This document shows, one piece after another, positions 39,539 through 51,834 of a stretch of DNA of 62,000 nucleotides. The notes below the pieces were generated by a model. It searched no databases. It had not been told where the DNA came from and saw nothing but the letters and a program-made list of their open reading frames with translations. The first letter of the stretch is position 1. Every line of letters begins with the position of its first letter. Origin of the DNA: Apostichopus japonicus (taxonomy: Eukaryota; Echinodermata; Holothuroidea; Aspidochirotida; Stichopodidae); the NCBI RefSeq assembly GCF_037975245.1, contig NC_092569.1:26797168-26859167 (forward strand), given 5' to 3'. Position numbers and translations under genes: made by a program.

Positions 39539-42500
39539 AATATCTGTGAATAACACTACTTAGGAATGGTTAAACTGAATTATGTATATCCGTGGCTTAC
39601 AATAGTAACGCATAGTTAAAGATACTTATGAATATCTGTTGCTTACCTTACTTACGAAGAGTTAAACTTACTTATAAATATATGTGGCTTACATTACTTA
39701 CGAATATTTACACTTACGTAAGAATATATGTGGCTTACAATGCTTACAAATAGTTTACTTTACTTATGAATATTTGTGGCTTAGAACACTCACGTATAAT
39801 TAAACTTACTTATTAATATATGTGGCTAACAATACTAAAGGAATAGTTAAACTTACTTATGAATATCTGTCGCCTACAATACACAAGGAATATTTAAAAT
39901 CAATTATGAATATAAGTGGCTTACAATATACCTACGAATGAATATCGACTTAATCATGAATATATGTGGCTTACAATGCTAAAGGAATAGTTAAACTTAA
40001 TTACGAATATATGTGGCTTACAATATACCTACGAATAGTTAAATTTACTGATGAATATATCTGGCTTACAATACTAAAAAAATAGCTAACCTTACTTAGG
40101 AATATCTGTGGCTTAATTTACCTACGAATAGTTAAATTTAATTATAAATATATGTGGCTCACATTCGTAACGAATAGTGAAATTCACTTATTAATATATA
40201 TTGCTTTAAATACTTAAGAATAGTTAAACTTACTGATAAATATATGTGGCTTACAATACTTACAAATAGTAAAACTTTCTTATGTATATATGTGGCTTAC
40301 AGTACTAACGAATAGTTAAACTTACTTATGAAAATCTGTCGCTTACAATATTTATGAATAGTTAAACTGATTTATGAATATCTGTGGCTTAAATGACATT
40401 CGAATAGTTAAACTTACTTATGAATATCTGTGGCTCACATTCGTAACGAATAGTTAAATTTACCTATAAATATATACGGCTTTAAATAATCACGAACAGT
40501 TAAACTTACTTATAAATATATGTGGCTTATAATACTTACAAATAGTTGAGCTTACTTATGCATATATTTGGCGCAAAATACTTGTGAATGGTTTAACTGA
40601 GTTAGGAATATATTTGGCTTACAATACTTACGAATAGTAAAACTTTCTTATGTATATATGTGGCTTACAATACTAACGAATAGTAACACTTACTTATGAA
40701 TAGCTGTCGCTAACAATACTAAAGGAATAGTTAAACTTATTTATCAATATCTGTCGATTACAATACTTATGAATGGTTAAACATTTTTATGAATATAGGT
40801 GACTTACAATATAGCAAAGTATAGTTAAACCCACTTATAAATATAAGTGGCTTACAAAAGTAACAAATAGTTAATATCACCTATAAATATATGTGGCTTG
40901 AAAGACTTAGGAATAGTTAAACTTACTTATGAATATCTGTCGCTTACAATACTTAGGATGAATAAACTTAATTATGAATATCTGTGCCTTAAAATACCTA
41001 CGAATAGTTAAACTTACTTATGGATATCTGTGGCTTTAAATATCTACGAATAGTTAAACTTACTAATGAATATATGTGGCTTACAATACTTATAAATAGT
41101 TTAACTTACTTATGAATATCTTTCGCTTACAATACCTAGGAATAGTTTAACTTACTTATGAATATCTTTCGCTTGCAATACCTACAAAAGGTTAAACTTA
41201 CTTATGAATATCTGTCGCTTACATTACTAAGGATGAGGTAAACTTAATTATGAATTTCTGTGGCTTAAAATACCTACGAATAGCTAAACTTACTTATGAA
41301 AATATGTGGCTTACAATTCTTACGAATAGTTTAGCTTACTTATGAATGTATGTGGCTTACAATACTTAGGAGAAGTTAAACATACTTATGAATATATGTG
41401 GCTTACAATACCTACGAATAGGTACGAACAATACCTACAATACCTACAATACCTACGAACTAACTACGAACTAACTGATGCATATATGTGGCTTACAATA
41501 CTTAGGAAATAGTTGAACTAACTTATGAATATCTGTTGCTTAAGTTACCTACGAATAGTTAAACTTACTAATGAATATATGTGGCTTACAATACTTACAA
41601 ATAGTTACAAAACTTACTAATGAATACCTTTCGCTTACAATACCTACAAATAGTTAAACTTACTTAAGAATATCTGTCGCTTACATTACTAAGGATGAGG
41701 TAAACTTAATTATGAATATCTGTGGATTAAAATACCTACGAATAGCTAAACTTACTTATGAATATATGTGGCTTACAATTCTTACGAATAGTTTAACTTA
41801 CTTATGAATGTATGTGGCTTAAAATCCTTAGGAGAAGTTAAACATACTTATGAATATATGTGGCTTACAATACCTACGAATAGTTAAACTAACTGATGCA
41901 TATTTGTGGCTTACAATACTTAGGAAATAGTTGAACTAACTTTTGAATATCTGTTGCTTAAGTTACCTAAGAATAGTTAAAAGTACTTATGAATATCTAT
42001 GGCTCACATTCGTAAGGAATAGTTAAATTCACTTATAAATATATATGGCTTTAAATACCTCATTAACTCATTTATGCATATATTTGGCTTATTATACTTA
42101 TGAATGGTTAAACTTACTTATAAATATATGTGGCTTACAATAATTACGAAAAGCTAAACTTACTTATGAATATCTGTGGCTTACAATATACCTACGAATA
42201 GTTTAACTTGCTTATGCATACATTGGCGCACAATACTTGTGAATGGTTTAACTTACTAACGAATATCTTTGGCTTACGGTACTTACGAATAGTTAAAATT
42301 ACTTATGAATATCTTTGGCTTAGAATACCTACGAATAGGTCAACTTACTCATGAATATCTGTGGCTTACTTTACTTCCGAATAGTTAAGTTCACTTATTA
42401 ATATATGAGGCTTAAAATACTTACGAATAGTTTAACTTACTTATTCATATATTAGGCTTTTAATATTTAAGAATGGTTAAACTTACTTATGAATATCTGT

Positions 42501-43352
42501 GGCTTACAATATACCTAAACAATTAGTTGAACTTACCTATGCATACAGTGGCGCATAATACTTGTGAATGGTTTAACTTACTAAGGAATATCTTTGGCTT
42601 ACAATAGTTACGAATAGTTAAACTTACTTATGAATATATGTGGTTTACAATACTTAAGGAATAGTTCAACTTACTTATGAATAGCTGTCGCTTACAATAC
42701 ATAAGAATAGTTAAACTTAATTATGAATATCTGCAGCTTAGGATCCCTACGAATAGGTAAACTTACTTATGAATATCTGTGGCTTACTTTACTTACGAAT
42801 AGTTTTTTTTTTCACTTATATTATAATATAATTATATTATTAATATTATAATTATATAATTCACTTATAAATATATGAGGCTTAAAATACTTACGAATAG
42901 CTACACTTACTTATGAATATCTGTGGCTTACCATACTTCCGAATAGTTAAACTTAATTATGAAGATATGTGGCTTATAATACATACGAATAGCTTAACTT
43001 ACTTATAAATATATGTGGCTTAAAATACTTACACATAGTTAAACTTACTTATGTATATTTGTGGCTTAAAATACCTAAGAATAGTTTAACTTACGTAAGA
43101 ATATCTGTGGCTTACAATACTTAGGAATAGTTCAACTTAATTATGAAGATATGTGGCTTACAATACATACGAATAGTTCAACTTACTTATAAATATATGT
43201 GGCTTAAAATACTTACATATAGTTAAACTTGCTTATGTATATTTGTGCCTTAAAATACCTAAGAATAGTTAAACTTACGTAAGAATATCTGTGGCTTACA
43301 ATACTTAGGAATAGTTAAAATTTCTTAATATGTATACCTGTTGTATTGTTTC
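39539..43352. repeat. Satellite segment 10: post-C then post-B-like monomers, with an AT-rich insert
   Basis: No gene. Near 40250 post-C monomers pass into post-B-like monomers with no B block between. A CAATACCTA/GAACTAACTAC slippage cluster at 41413-41477 matches the one at 8563-8620. A poly-T/ATTATAAT insert occupies 42803-42861. The pre-C set then appears twice in succession (about 42890 and 43140) before C block 7. Confidence 0.8.
42803..42861. repeat. Poly-T plus (TTATAAT)-rich insert, copy 1
   Basis: Ten T followed by an almost pure A/T stretch (TTATAATATAATTATATTAT), interrupting a monomer between AATAG and TTCACTTATAAATATATGAGG. Related inserts sit at 49868-49942 and 51370-51443. 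Not part of the 46-bp consensus; could be slippage or the remnant of a small AT-rich element. Confidence 0.75.
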
Positions 43353-43543
43353 GTAGCATGGTAGCACTGTAGCTCGGTAACATGGTTACATGGTAGCATG
43401 GTATCATGGCAGCATGCTAGCAATGTAGCAATGTAGCATGGAAACATGGTTCAATGGTAGCACATCAGCATGGTAGCAATGTAGCATGGCAGCATGGTAG
43501 CATGGTAACATGGTAGCATGGTAGCAAGGTAGCATGGTAGGAT
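43353..43543. repeat. C block 7: (GGTAGCAT)n minisatellite, subtype 2
   Basis: The left flank is TTGTATTGTTTCGTAGCATG and the opening units read GCACTGTAGCTCGG, unlike the TTTGGAAGC flank and GCTTGG opening of C1-C6. C8 to C10 share the CGTAGC flank and GCTCGG opening, so this is a second lineage of the C block. Confidence 0.9.
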
Positions 43544-45961
43544 AAATATCTGTGAATAACACTACTTAGGAATGGTTAAACTGAATTATGTATATCCGTG
43601 GCTTACAATAGTAACGAATAGTTAAAGATACTTATGAATATCTGTTGTGTACCTTACTTACGAATAGTTAACTTACTTATGAATATATGTGGCTTACATT
43701 AGTTACGAATATTTAAACTTACGTAAGAATATATGTGACTTACAATGCTTACAAATAGTTCACCTTACTTATGAATATTTGTGGCTTAGAACACGTACGT
43801 ATAGTTAAACTTACTTATTAATATATGTGGCTAACAATACTAAAGGAATAGTTAAACTTACTTCTGAATATCTGTCGCCTACAATACACAAGTAATAGTT
43901 AAAATTAATTATGAATAAAGGTGGCTTACAATATACCTGAGAATAGTTCAACTTACTAAAGAATATCTGTGGCTTACAATGCTAAAGGAATAGTTAAACT
44001 TACTTATGAATAGCTGTCGCTTACACTACTTAGGAATAGTTAAACTTAATTATGAATAGAGGTGAATTACAATATACCTAAGAATAGTTAAACCTACTTA
44101 TGAATATCTGTGGCTTAAATTACCTGCGAATAGTTTCACTTACTTATGAATATATGTGGCTTACTATACTTAGAAATAGTTAAACTTACTTATGAATATA
44201 TGTGGCTCTCAATCGTAACGAATAGTTAAATTCACTTATAAATATATGTGGATTTAAATACTACGAATAGTTTAACTTACTCATGAATATATGTGGCTTA
44301 CAATGCTAAAGGAATAGCTAAACTTAATTACGAATATATGTGGCTTACAATATACCTACGAATAGTTAAACTTACTTATGCATATACGTGGCTTGCTTAT
44401 GAATATATGTGGCTTACTTATGAATATATGTGGCATAATGGTAATATAGTAAACGTACAATATGTGGCTTACAATACTTTCGAATAGTTAAACTAACTTA
44501 TGAATATTTGTGGTTTAAAATATTGAAAAATAGTTAAACTTAGTTATGAATATCTGTGGCTTATTATACTTCCGAATAGTTAAACTTACTTATGAATATC
44601 TGTGGCTTACAATACCTACGTATAGTTAAACTTACTTATGTATATCTTTGGCTTACAATACGTATAAGTAATTAAACTTAATTATGAATATCTTTAGCTC
44701 AAAATACCTACGAATAGTTAAACTAACTGATGAATATTTGTGGCTTACAATAGTAACGAATAGTTAAACTAAATTATAATTATCTTTGGCTTACAACACT
44801 AACAAATAGTTCAACTTATTTATGAATATCTTTGGCTTACAATTCTTATAAGTAATTAAACTTATTTATGAATATCTGTGGCTTACAATAGTAACGAATT
44901 GCTCAACTAAATGATGAATATCGTGGCTTACAATACTTACAAATAGTTCAATACACTTATGTATTACTGTGGCTTACGAGTAGTTCAACTTACTTTTGAA
45001 TATCTGTGGCTTTGAACACTAAAGTATAGTTAAACTTACCTATGGCTTACATTACATTACCAGTGATTTAATTATCAATATATGTGGCTTAAAATAGTAA
45101 CGAATTGTTCAACTAACTAATGAATATATGTGGCTTACAATACTTCAAAGTAGTTCAACTTACTTATGAATATCTTTGCCTTACAACACTTATAAGTTAT
45201 TAGACTTAATAATGAATATCTGTGGCTTAAAATACCAATGAATAGTTTAACTTACTTAAAAATATCTGTGGCTTACAATAGTAACGAATAGTTAAACTTA
45301 CTTATGAATATCTGTGGCTAACAATAGTAAGGAGTAGTTAAATTTACTTATATCTTTTGCTAACAATACTTATAAGTAATTCAACTTAATTATGACTATC
45401 TGTGGTTAAAAATACCTACGAATAGTTAAACTTACTTATGAATACCTGTGACTTACAATAGTAACGAATAGTAAAACTAAATTACGCATATCTGTGGCTT
45501 ACAATACTTACAAATAGTTCAACTTATTTATGTATTACTTACGAGTAGTTAAACTTACTTATGAATATCTGTGGCTTACAATAGTAACGAATAGTTAAAT
45601 TTACTTTGGAATATCTTTGGCTTACAATACTTATAAGTAATTAAACTTAATTATGAATATCTGTGGCTTAAAATACCAACGAATAGTTTAACTAATGAAA
45701 AGATGTGGCTTCCAATAGTAACGAATAGCTAAACTAAATTATGAATAAATGTGGCTTACAATACTTACAAATAGTTCAACTTACTTATGTATTTCTGTGG
45801 CTGACATTACTTACGAGTAGATAAACTTACTTATGACTATGTGTGGCTTAAAATACCTACGAATAGTTAAACTTACTTATGAATATATGTGGCTTACAAT
45901 ACTAACGAATAGTTAAACTATATTATAGTTAAACTAAATTATGAATATCTGAGATTGACAT
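43544..45961. repeat. Satellite segment 11: post-C and pre-B monomers
   Basis: No gene. Post-C to about 44390, then pre-B with the GTGATTTAATTATC marker near 45063. It ends in the ATTATAGTTAAACTAAATTA run that precedes both B and D blocks. The open frame at 44293-44487 is translated satellite. Confidence 0.83.
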
Positions 45962-46164
45962 AAAAGGGTAAATGGGTAAAAGGGTAAAATGGTAAAATGG
46001 TAAAACGGTAAAATGGTAAATTAGTAAAATAGTTAAATGGTAAAATGGTAAAATAGAAAAACGGTAAAGCGGTAAAATGGTAAAATGGTAAAATGTCAAA
46101 ATGGTAAGATGATAAATGGAAAAATGGTAAAATGTCAAAATGGTGAAATGGTAAAATGGTGAAT
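45962..46164. repeat. D block 1: (AAATGGTA)n minisatellite
   Basis: About 25 units of AAATGGTA with AAACGGTA, AAATGTCA and AAAGGGTA variants. The left flank (ATATCTGAGATTGACATAAA) and right flank (GGTGAATAGATGATAAATAT) are diverged versions of the B-block flanks, so B and D blocks occupy homologous positions. The minus-strand frame here is an artefact of an 8-bp unit. Confidence 0.9.
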
Positions 46165-47020
46165 AGATGATAAATATATGTGACCTACAATAGTAACGAA
46201 CTAATTAAACTACCTTAGGAATATCTGTGGCCTACGACACTAACAAGGAGCTCAACTTATTTATGAATATCCGTGGCTTACAATACTTGAAAGTAATTAA
46301 ACTTAATTATGAATATCTGTGGCTTACAATAGTAACGAATAGTTTAACTTACTTTTGAATACCTTTGGCTTACAATTGTTATAAGTAATTAAACTTAATG
46401 ATGAATATCTGTGGCTTAAAATACCTACGAATAGTATAACTTACTTATGAAAACCTGTGGCTTCCAATAGAAACGAATAGCTAATCTAAATTATGAATAT
46501 CTGTGGCTTACAATACTTACAAATAGTTCACCTTACTTATGTATTTCTGTGGCTTACATTACTTAAGAGTAGTTAAACTTAATTATGAATATATGTGGCT
46601 TACAATACGTACCAATAGTTAAACTTACTTATGAATATCTGTGGATTACAATAGTAACAAATACTTATAAATATCTTTGGCTTATTATACTTGAAAGTAA
46701 TTAAACCTAATTATCAATATTATCTATCAATGGCTTACAGTAGTAACGAATAGTTAAACTTATATAGAAATATCTGTGGCTTAAATAGTAACGAATAGTT
46801 AAACTTACTTATGAATATCTTTGGCTTTCAATACTTATAAGTAATTTAACTAAATTATGAATATCTGTGGCTTACAACACTTACAAATAGTTAAACTTAC
46901 TTATGAATTTTTGTGGCTTACAATGCTAATGAATAGTTTAACTAAATTATAGTTCAACTAAATTATAGTTAAATTAAAATATAGTTAAACTAATATATGG
47001 ATATCTGAGGCTTACAAGAA
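46165..47020. repeat. Satellite segment 12: second pre-B stretch between D block 1 and B block 4
   Basis: No gene. Ordinary pre-B monomers, including the ACTTATAAGTAATTAAACTT and TACTTGAAAGTAATTAAAC variants. D block 1 and B block 4 are therefore two successive copies of the same end-of-unit position, separated by about 850 bp. Confidence 0.82.
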
Positions 47021-47690
47021 TGATAAATGACAAAATGACGAAATGACCAAATGACCAAATGACCAAATGACCAAATGACCAAATGACCAAATGACCCAAT
47101 GACCCAATGACCAAATGACAAATTGACCAAATGACCAAATGACCAAATGACCCAATGACCCAATGACCAAATGACAAATTGACCAATTGACCAATTGACC
47201 AAATGACCAAATGACCAAATGACCAAATGACCAAATGACCAAATGACCAAATGACCAAATGACCAAATGACCAATGACAAAATGACCAATGACAAAATGA
47301 CCAAATGACCAAATGACCAAATGACAAAATGGCAAAATGACCAAATGACCAAATGACCAAATGACCAAATGACCAAATGACCAAATGATCAAATGACCAA
47401 ATGACCAAATGACCAAATGACCAAATGACCAAATGACCAAATGACCAAATGACCAAATGACCAAATGACCAAATGACCAAATGACCAAATGACCAAATGA
47501 CCAAATGACCAAATGACCAAATGACCAAATGACCAAATGACCAAATGACCAAATGACCAAATGACCAAATGACCAAATGACCAAATGACCAAATGACCAA
47601 ATGACCAAATGACCAAATGACCAAATGACAAAATGACAAAATGACAAAATGACAAAATGACAAAATGACAAAATGACAAAATGACAAAAT
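47021..47690. repeat. B block 4: (AAATGACC)n minisatellite, about 84 units
   Basis: Mostly AAATGACC. The left third has CAATGACC, AATTGACC and 7-bp CAATGACA variants; the right end is a run of AAATGACA. Flanks match B1-B3 except that the left flank has lost the GGGTA motif (AAGAATGATAAATGAC). Four minus-strand open frames here are artefacts of a stop-free 8-bp unit. Confidence 0.94.
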
Positions 47691-48170
47691 AGTGAATATA
47701 TGATTAATATATTTGGTTAACAATAGTAACGAATAGTTTAACTAACTAATGAATATCTGTGGCATACTATATTCTGAATAGTTAAACTAAAGGATTAATA
47801 TATGTTATATGTGGCTTACAATACCCACAAATAGTTAAACTTACAATATAAATGATTAATTAAACTTTCTTACGAATATCTGTGGTTTACACTAGTAACT
47901 AATAGATAAACTTAATTATGAATATCTGTGGCTTACAATACTCGAAAGTAATTAAACTTAAATTATAAATATCTGTGGCTTAAATAGTAACGAATAGTTA
48001 AACTTATAAATATAATAATTTATGAATATAAACATTATGAAAATATGTGGCTTACAATAGTAACACATATTTAAACTTACTTATGAATATCTGTGGCTTA
48101 CAACGCTAAAGGAATAGTTGAACTTAATTACGAATATATGTGGCTTGCAATATACCTACGAATAGTAAAA

Positions 48171-48566
48171 CTAAATTATGAATATATTTGGCTTAGGAAT
48201 AGTTGAACTTACTTATGAATATCTGTCGCTTACAATATTTATGAATAGTTAAACTTACTTATGGATATCTGTGGCTTAAATAACATACGAATAGTTAAAC
48301 TTACTTATGAATATCTGTGGTTTATAATACTTATATAAGTGGCTTACAATATACTACGAATAGCTAAACTAAATTATGAATATATTTGGCTTAGGAATAG
48401 TTGAACTTACTTATGAATATCTGTCGCTTACAATATTTATGAATAGTTAAACTTACTTATGGATATCTGTGGCTTAAATAACATACGAATAGTTAAACTT
48501 ACTTATGAATATCTGTGGTTTATAATACTTATATAAGTGGCTTACAATATACTACGAATAGCTAAA
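48171..48566. repeat. 198-bp tandem duplication (two copies)
   Basis: CTAAATTATGAATATATTTG starts at 48171, 48369 and 48567, so two complete 198-bp units precede a third partial start. 198 is not a multiple of 46: the unit contains a shortened monomer pair (TATATAAGTGGCTTACAATA), so one junction was out of register. Confidence 0.87.
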
Positions 48567-49867
48567 CTAAATTATGAATATATTTGGCTTACAATGCTAA
48601 AGGAATAGTTAAACTTACTAATGAATATCTGTCGCTTACAATATTTATGAATAGTTAAACTGATTTATGAATATATGTGGCTAAAATGACATACGAATAG
48701 TTAAACTTACTTATAAATATATGTGGCTTATAATACTTACAAATAGTTGAGCTTACTTATGCATATATTTGGCGCAAAATACTTGTGAATGGTTTAACTT
48801 AGTTAGGAATATATTTGGCTTACAATACTTACGAATAGTAAAACTTTCTTATGTATATATGTGGCTTACAATACTAACGAATAGTAACACTTACTTATGA
48901 ATAGCTGTCGCTAACAATACTAAAGGAATAGTTAAACTTATTTATCAATATCTGTCGATTACAATACTTATGAATGGTTTAACATTATTATGAATATAGG
49001 TGACTTACAATATAGCAAAGTATAGTTAAACCCACTTATAAATATAAGTGGCTTACAAAAATAACAAATAGTTAATATCACCTATAAATATATGTGGCTT
49101 GAAAGACTTAGGAATAGTTAAACTTACTTATGAATATCTGTCGCTTACAATACTTAGGATGAGTAAACTTAATTATGAATATCTGTGCCTTAAAATACCT
49201 ATGAATAGTTAAACTTACTTATGGATATCTGTGGCCTTAAATATCTACGAATAGTTAAACTTACTAATGAATATATGTGGCTTACAATACTTGCAAATAG
49301 TTTAACTTACTTATGAATATCTTTCGCTTACATTACTAAGGATGAGTTAAACTTAATTATGAATATCTGTGGCTTAAAATACCTACGAATTGGTAAACTT
49401 ACTCTTGAATAAATGTGGCCTACAATTCTTACGAATAGTTTAACTTACTTATGAATGTATGTGGCTTAAAATCCTTAGGAGAAGTTAAACATACTTATGA
49501 ATATTTGTGGCTTACAATACTTAGAGAAATAGTTGAACTAACTTATGAATATCTGTTGCTTAAGTTACCTACGAATAGTTAAACTTATGAATATCTGTGG
49601 CTTACAATATACCTACAAATAGTTTAACTCATTTATGCATATATTTGGCTTATTATACTTATGAATGGTTAACTTACTAATAAATTTATGTGGCTTTCAA
49701 TAGTTACGAAAAGTTCAACTTACTTATGAATATCTGTGGCTTACAATATACCTACGAATAGTTTAACTTACTTATGCATACATTGGCACACAATACTTGT
49801 GAATGGTTTAACTTACTAAGGAATATCTTTGGCTTACGGTACTTACGAATAGTTAAAATTACTTATA

Positions 49868-49942
49868 GTTTTTTTTTCACTTATAAATATTATAATAAAT
49901 ATTATAATATTATTGTATTATTAATATTATAATTATATAATT
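49868..49942. repeat. Poly-T plus ATTATAAT-rich insert, copy 2
   Basis: About nine T followed by CACTTATAAATATTATAATA and further A/T-only sequence. Related to the insert at 42803-42861 and duplicated at 51370-51443 as part of the 1.50-kb copy. Confidence 0.75.
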
Positions 49943-50157
49943 CATTTATAAATATATCAGGCTTAGAATGCTTACGAATAGTTCAACTTACTTATAAATA
50001 TATGTGGCTTAAAATACTTACACATAGTTAAACTTACTTATGTATATTTGTGCCTTAAAATACCTAAGAATAGTTTAACTTACGAAAGAATATCTGTGGC
50101 TTACAATACTTAGAAATAGTTAAAATTTCTTAATATGTATACCTGTTGTAATGTTTC

Positions 50158-50332
50158 GTAGCATGGTAGCACGGTAGCTCGGTAACATGGTTACATGGTA
50201 GCATGGTATCATGGCAGCTTGCTAGCAATGTAGCAATGTAGCATGGAAACATGGTTCAATGGTAGCATGTCAGCATGGTAGCAATGTAGCATGGCAGCAT
50301 GGTAACATGGTAGCAAAGTAGCATGGTAGGAT
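50158..50332. repeat. C block 8: (GGTAGCAT)n minisatellite, subtype 2
   Basis: About 22 units opening GTAGCATGGTAGCACGG, with GGCAGCTTGCTAGC and GCATGTCAGC variants shared only with C9. The left flank is TTGTAATGTTTC. Confidence 0.9.
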
Positions 50333-51658
50333 GAATATCTGTGAATAACACTACTTAGGAATGGTTAAACTGAATTATGTATATCCGTGGCTTACAATAG
50401 TAACGAATAGTTAAAGATACTTATGAATATCTGTTGTGTACCTTACTTACAAATAGTTAACTTACTTATGAATATATGTGGCTTACATTAATTACGAATA
50501 TTTAAACTGACGTACGAATATTTAAACTGACGTAAGAATATATGTGGCTTACAATGCTTACAAATAGTTTACTTTACTTATGAATATTTGTGGCTTAGAA
50601 CACTTACGTATAGTTAAACTTACTTATTAATATATGTGGCTAACAATACTAAAGGAATAGTTAAACTTACTTCTGAATATCTGTCGCCTACAATACACAA
50701 GTAATAGTTACAATTAATTATGAATAAAGGTGGCTTACAATATATCTACGAATAGTTAAACTTACTAATGAATATATGTGGCTTACAATACTTGCAAATA
50801 GTTTAACTTACTTATGAATACCTTTCGCTTACATTACTAAGGATGAGTTAAACTTAATTATGAATATCTGTGGCTTAAAATACCTACGAATTGGTAAACT
50901 TACTCTTGAATAAATGTGGCCTACAATTCTTACGAATAGTTTAACTTACTTATGAATGTATGTGGCTTAAAATCCTTAGGAGAAGTTAAACATACTTATG
51001 AATATTTGTGGCTTACAATACTTAGAGAAATAGTTGAACTAACTTATGAATATCTGTTGCTTAAGTTACCTACGAATAGTTAAACTTATGAATATCTGTG
51101 GCTTACAATATACCTACAAATAGTTTAACTCATTTATGCATATATTTGGCTTATTATACTTATGAATGGTTAACTTACTAATAAATTTATGTGGCTTTCA
51201 ATAGTTACGAAAAGTTCAACTTACTTATGAATATCTGTGGCTTACAATATACCTACGAATAGTTTAACTTACTTATGCATACATTGGCACACAATACTTG
51301 TGAATGGTTTAACTTACTAAGGAATATCTTTGGCTTACGGTACTTACGAATAGTTAAAATTACTTATAGTTTTTTTTTCACTTATAAATATTATAATAAA
51401 TATTATAATATTATTGTATTATTAATATTATAATTATATAATTCATTTATAAATATATCAGGCTTAGAATGCTTACGAATAGTTCAACTTACTTATAAAT
51501 ATATGTGGCTTAAAATACTTACACATAGTTAAACTTACTTATGTATATTTGTGCCTTAAAATACCTAAGAATAGTTTAACTTACGAAAGAATATCTGTGG
51601 CTTACAATACTTAGAAATAGTTAAAATTTCTTAATATGTATACCTGTTGTAATGTTTC
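50333..51658. repeat. Satellite segment 14: post-C monomers, then second 1.50-kb copy
   Basis: No gene. Post-C monomers with a doubled TACGAATATTTAAACTGACG element near 50505-50535. Near 50742 the sequence restarts at the same point as 49241. Confidence 0.83.
51370..51443. repeat. Poly-T plus ATTATAAT-rich insert, copy 3
   Basis: Identical by eye to the insert at 49868-49942, as part of the 1.50-kb duplication. Confidence 0.75.
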
Positions 51659-51834
51659 GTAGCATGGTAGCACGGTAGCTCGGTAACATGGTTACATGGT
51701 AGCATGGTATCATGGCAGCTTGCTAGCAATGTAGCAATGTAGCATGGAAACATGGTTCAATGGTAGCATGTCAGCATGGTAGCAATGTAGCATGGCAGCA
51801 TGGTAACATGGTAGCAAAGTAGCATGGTAGGATG
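51659..51834. repeat. C block 9: (GGTAGCAT)n minisatellite, subtype 2
   Basis: Copy of C block 8, 1501 bp downstream, with the same variant units in the same order. Confidence 0.9.

Larger units (their letters stand above)
32785..47011. repeat. Super-repeat unit 3 (about 14.2 kb)
   Basis: B block 3, post-B monomers with a 922-bp duplication, C block 5, mid-type monomers with four 229-bp pentamers, C block 6, a second post-B-like stretch without B, C block 7, then pre-B monomers. Those pre-B monomers carry an extra D block (45962-46164) about 850 bp before B block 4. Confidence 0.78.
47691..50157. repeat. Satellite segment 13: post-B monomers
   Basis: No gene. Contains a 198-bp tandem duplication (48171-48566) and the second AT-rich insert (49868-49942). 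Copy 1 of the 1.50-kb duplication begins near 49241. Ends with the pre-C flank in its subtype-2 form (TTGTAATGTTTCGTAGC). Confidence 0.83.
49241..50741. repeat. 1.50-kb duplication, copy 1
   Basis: Matches 50742-52242 at an offset of 1501 bp (measured on the C-block start). It includes the GATGAGTTAAAC monomer, the AT-rich insert and C block 8. Apart from CTTTCGC/CCTTTCGC near the start, I saw almost no differences, so this is a recent duplication or an assembly duplication. Confidence 0.88.

Noticed and set aside
46974-47723. Four overlapping minus-strand ORFs up to 249 codons
   Set aside because: Same artefact in B block 4.
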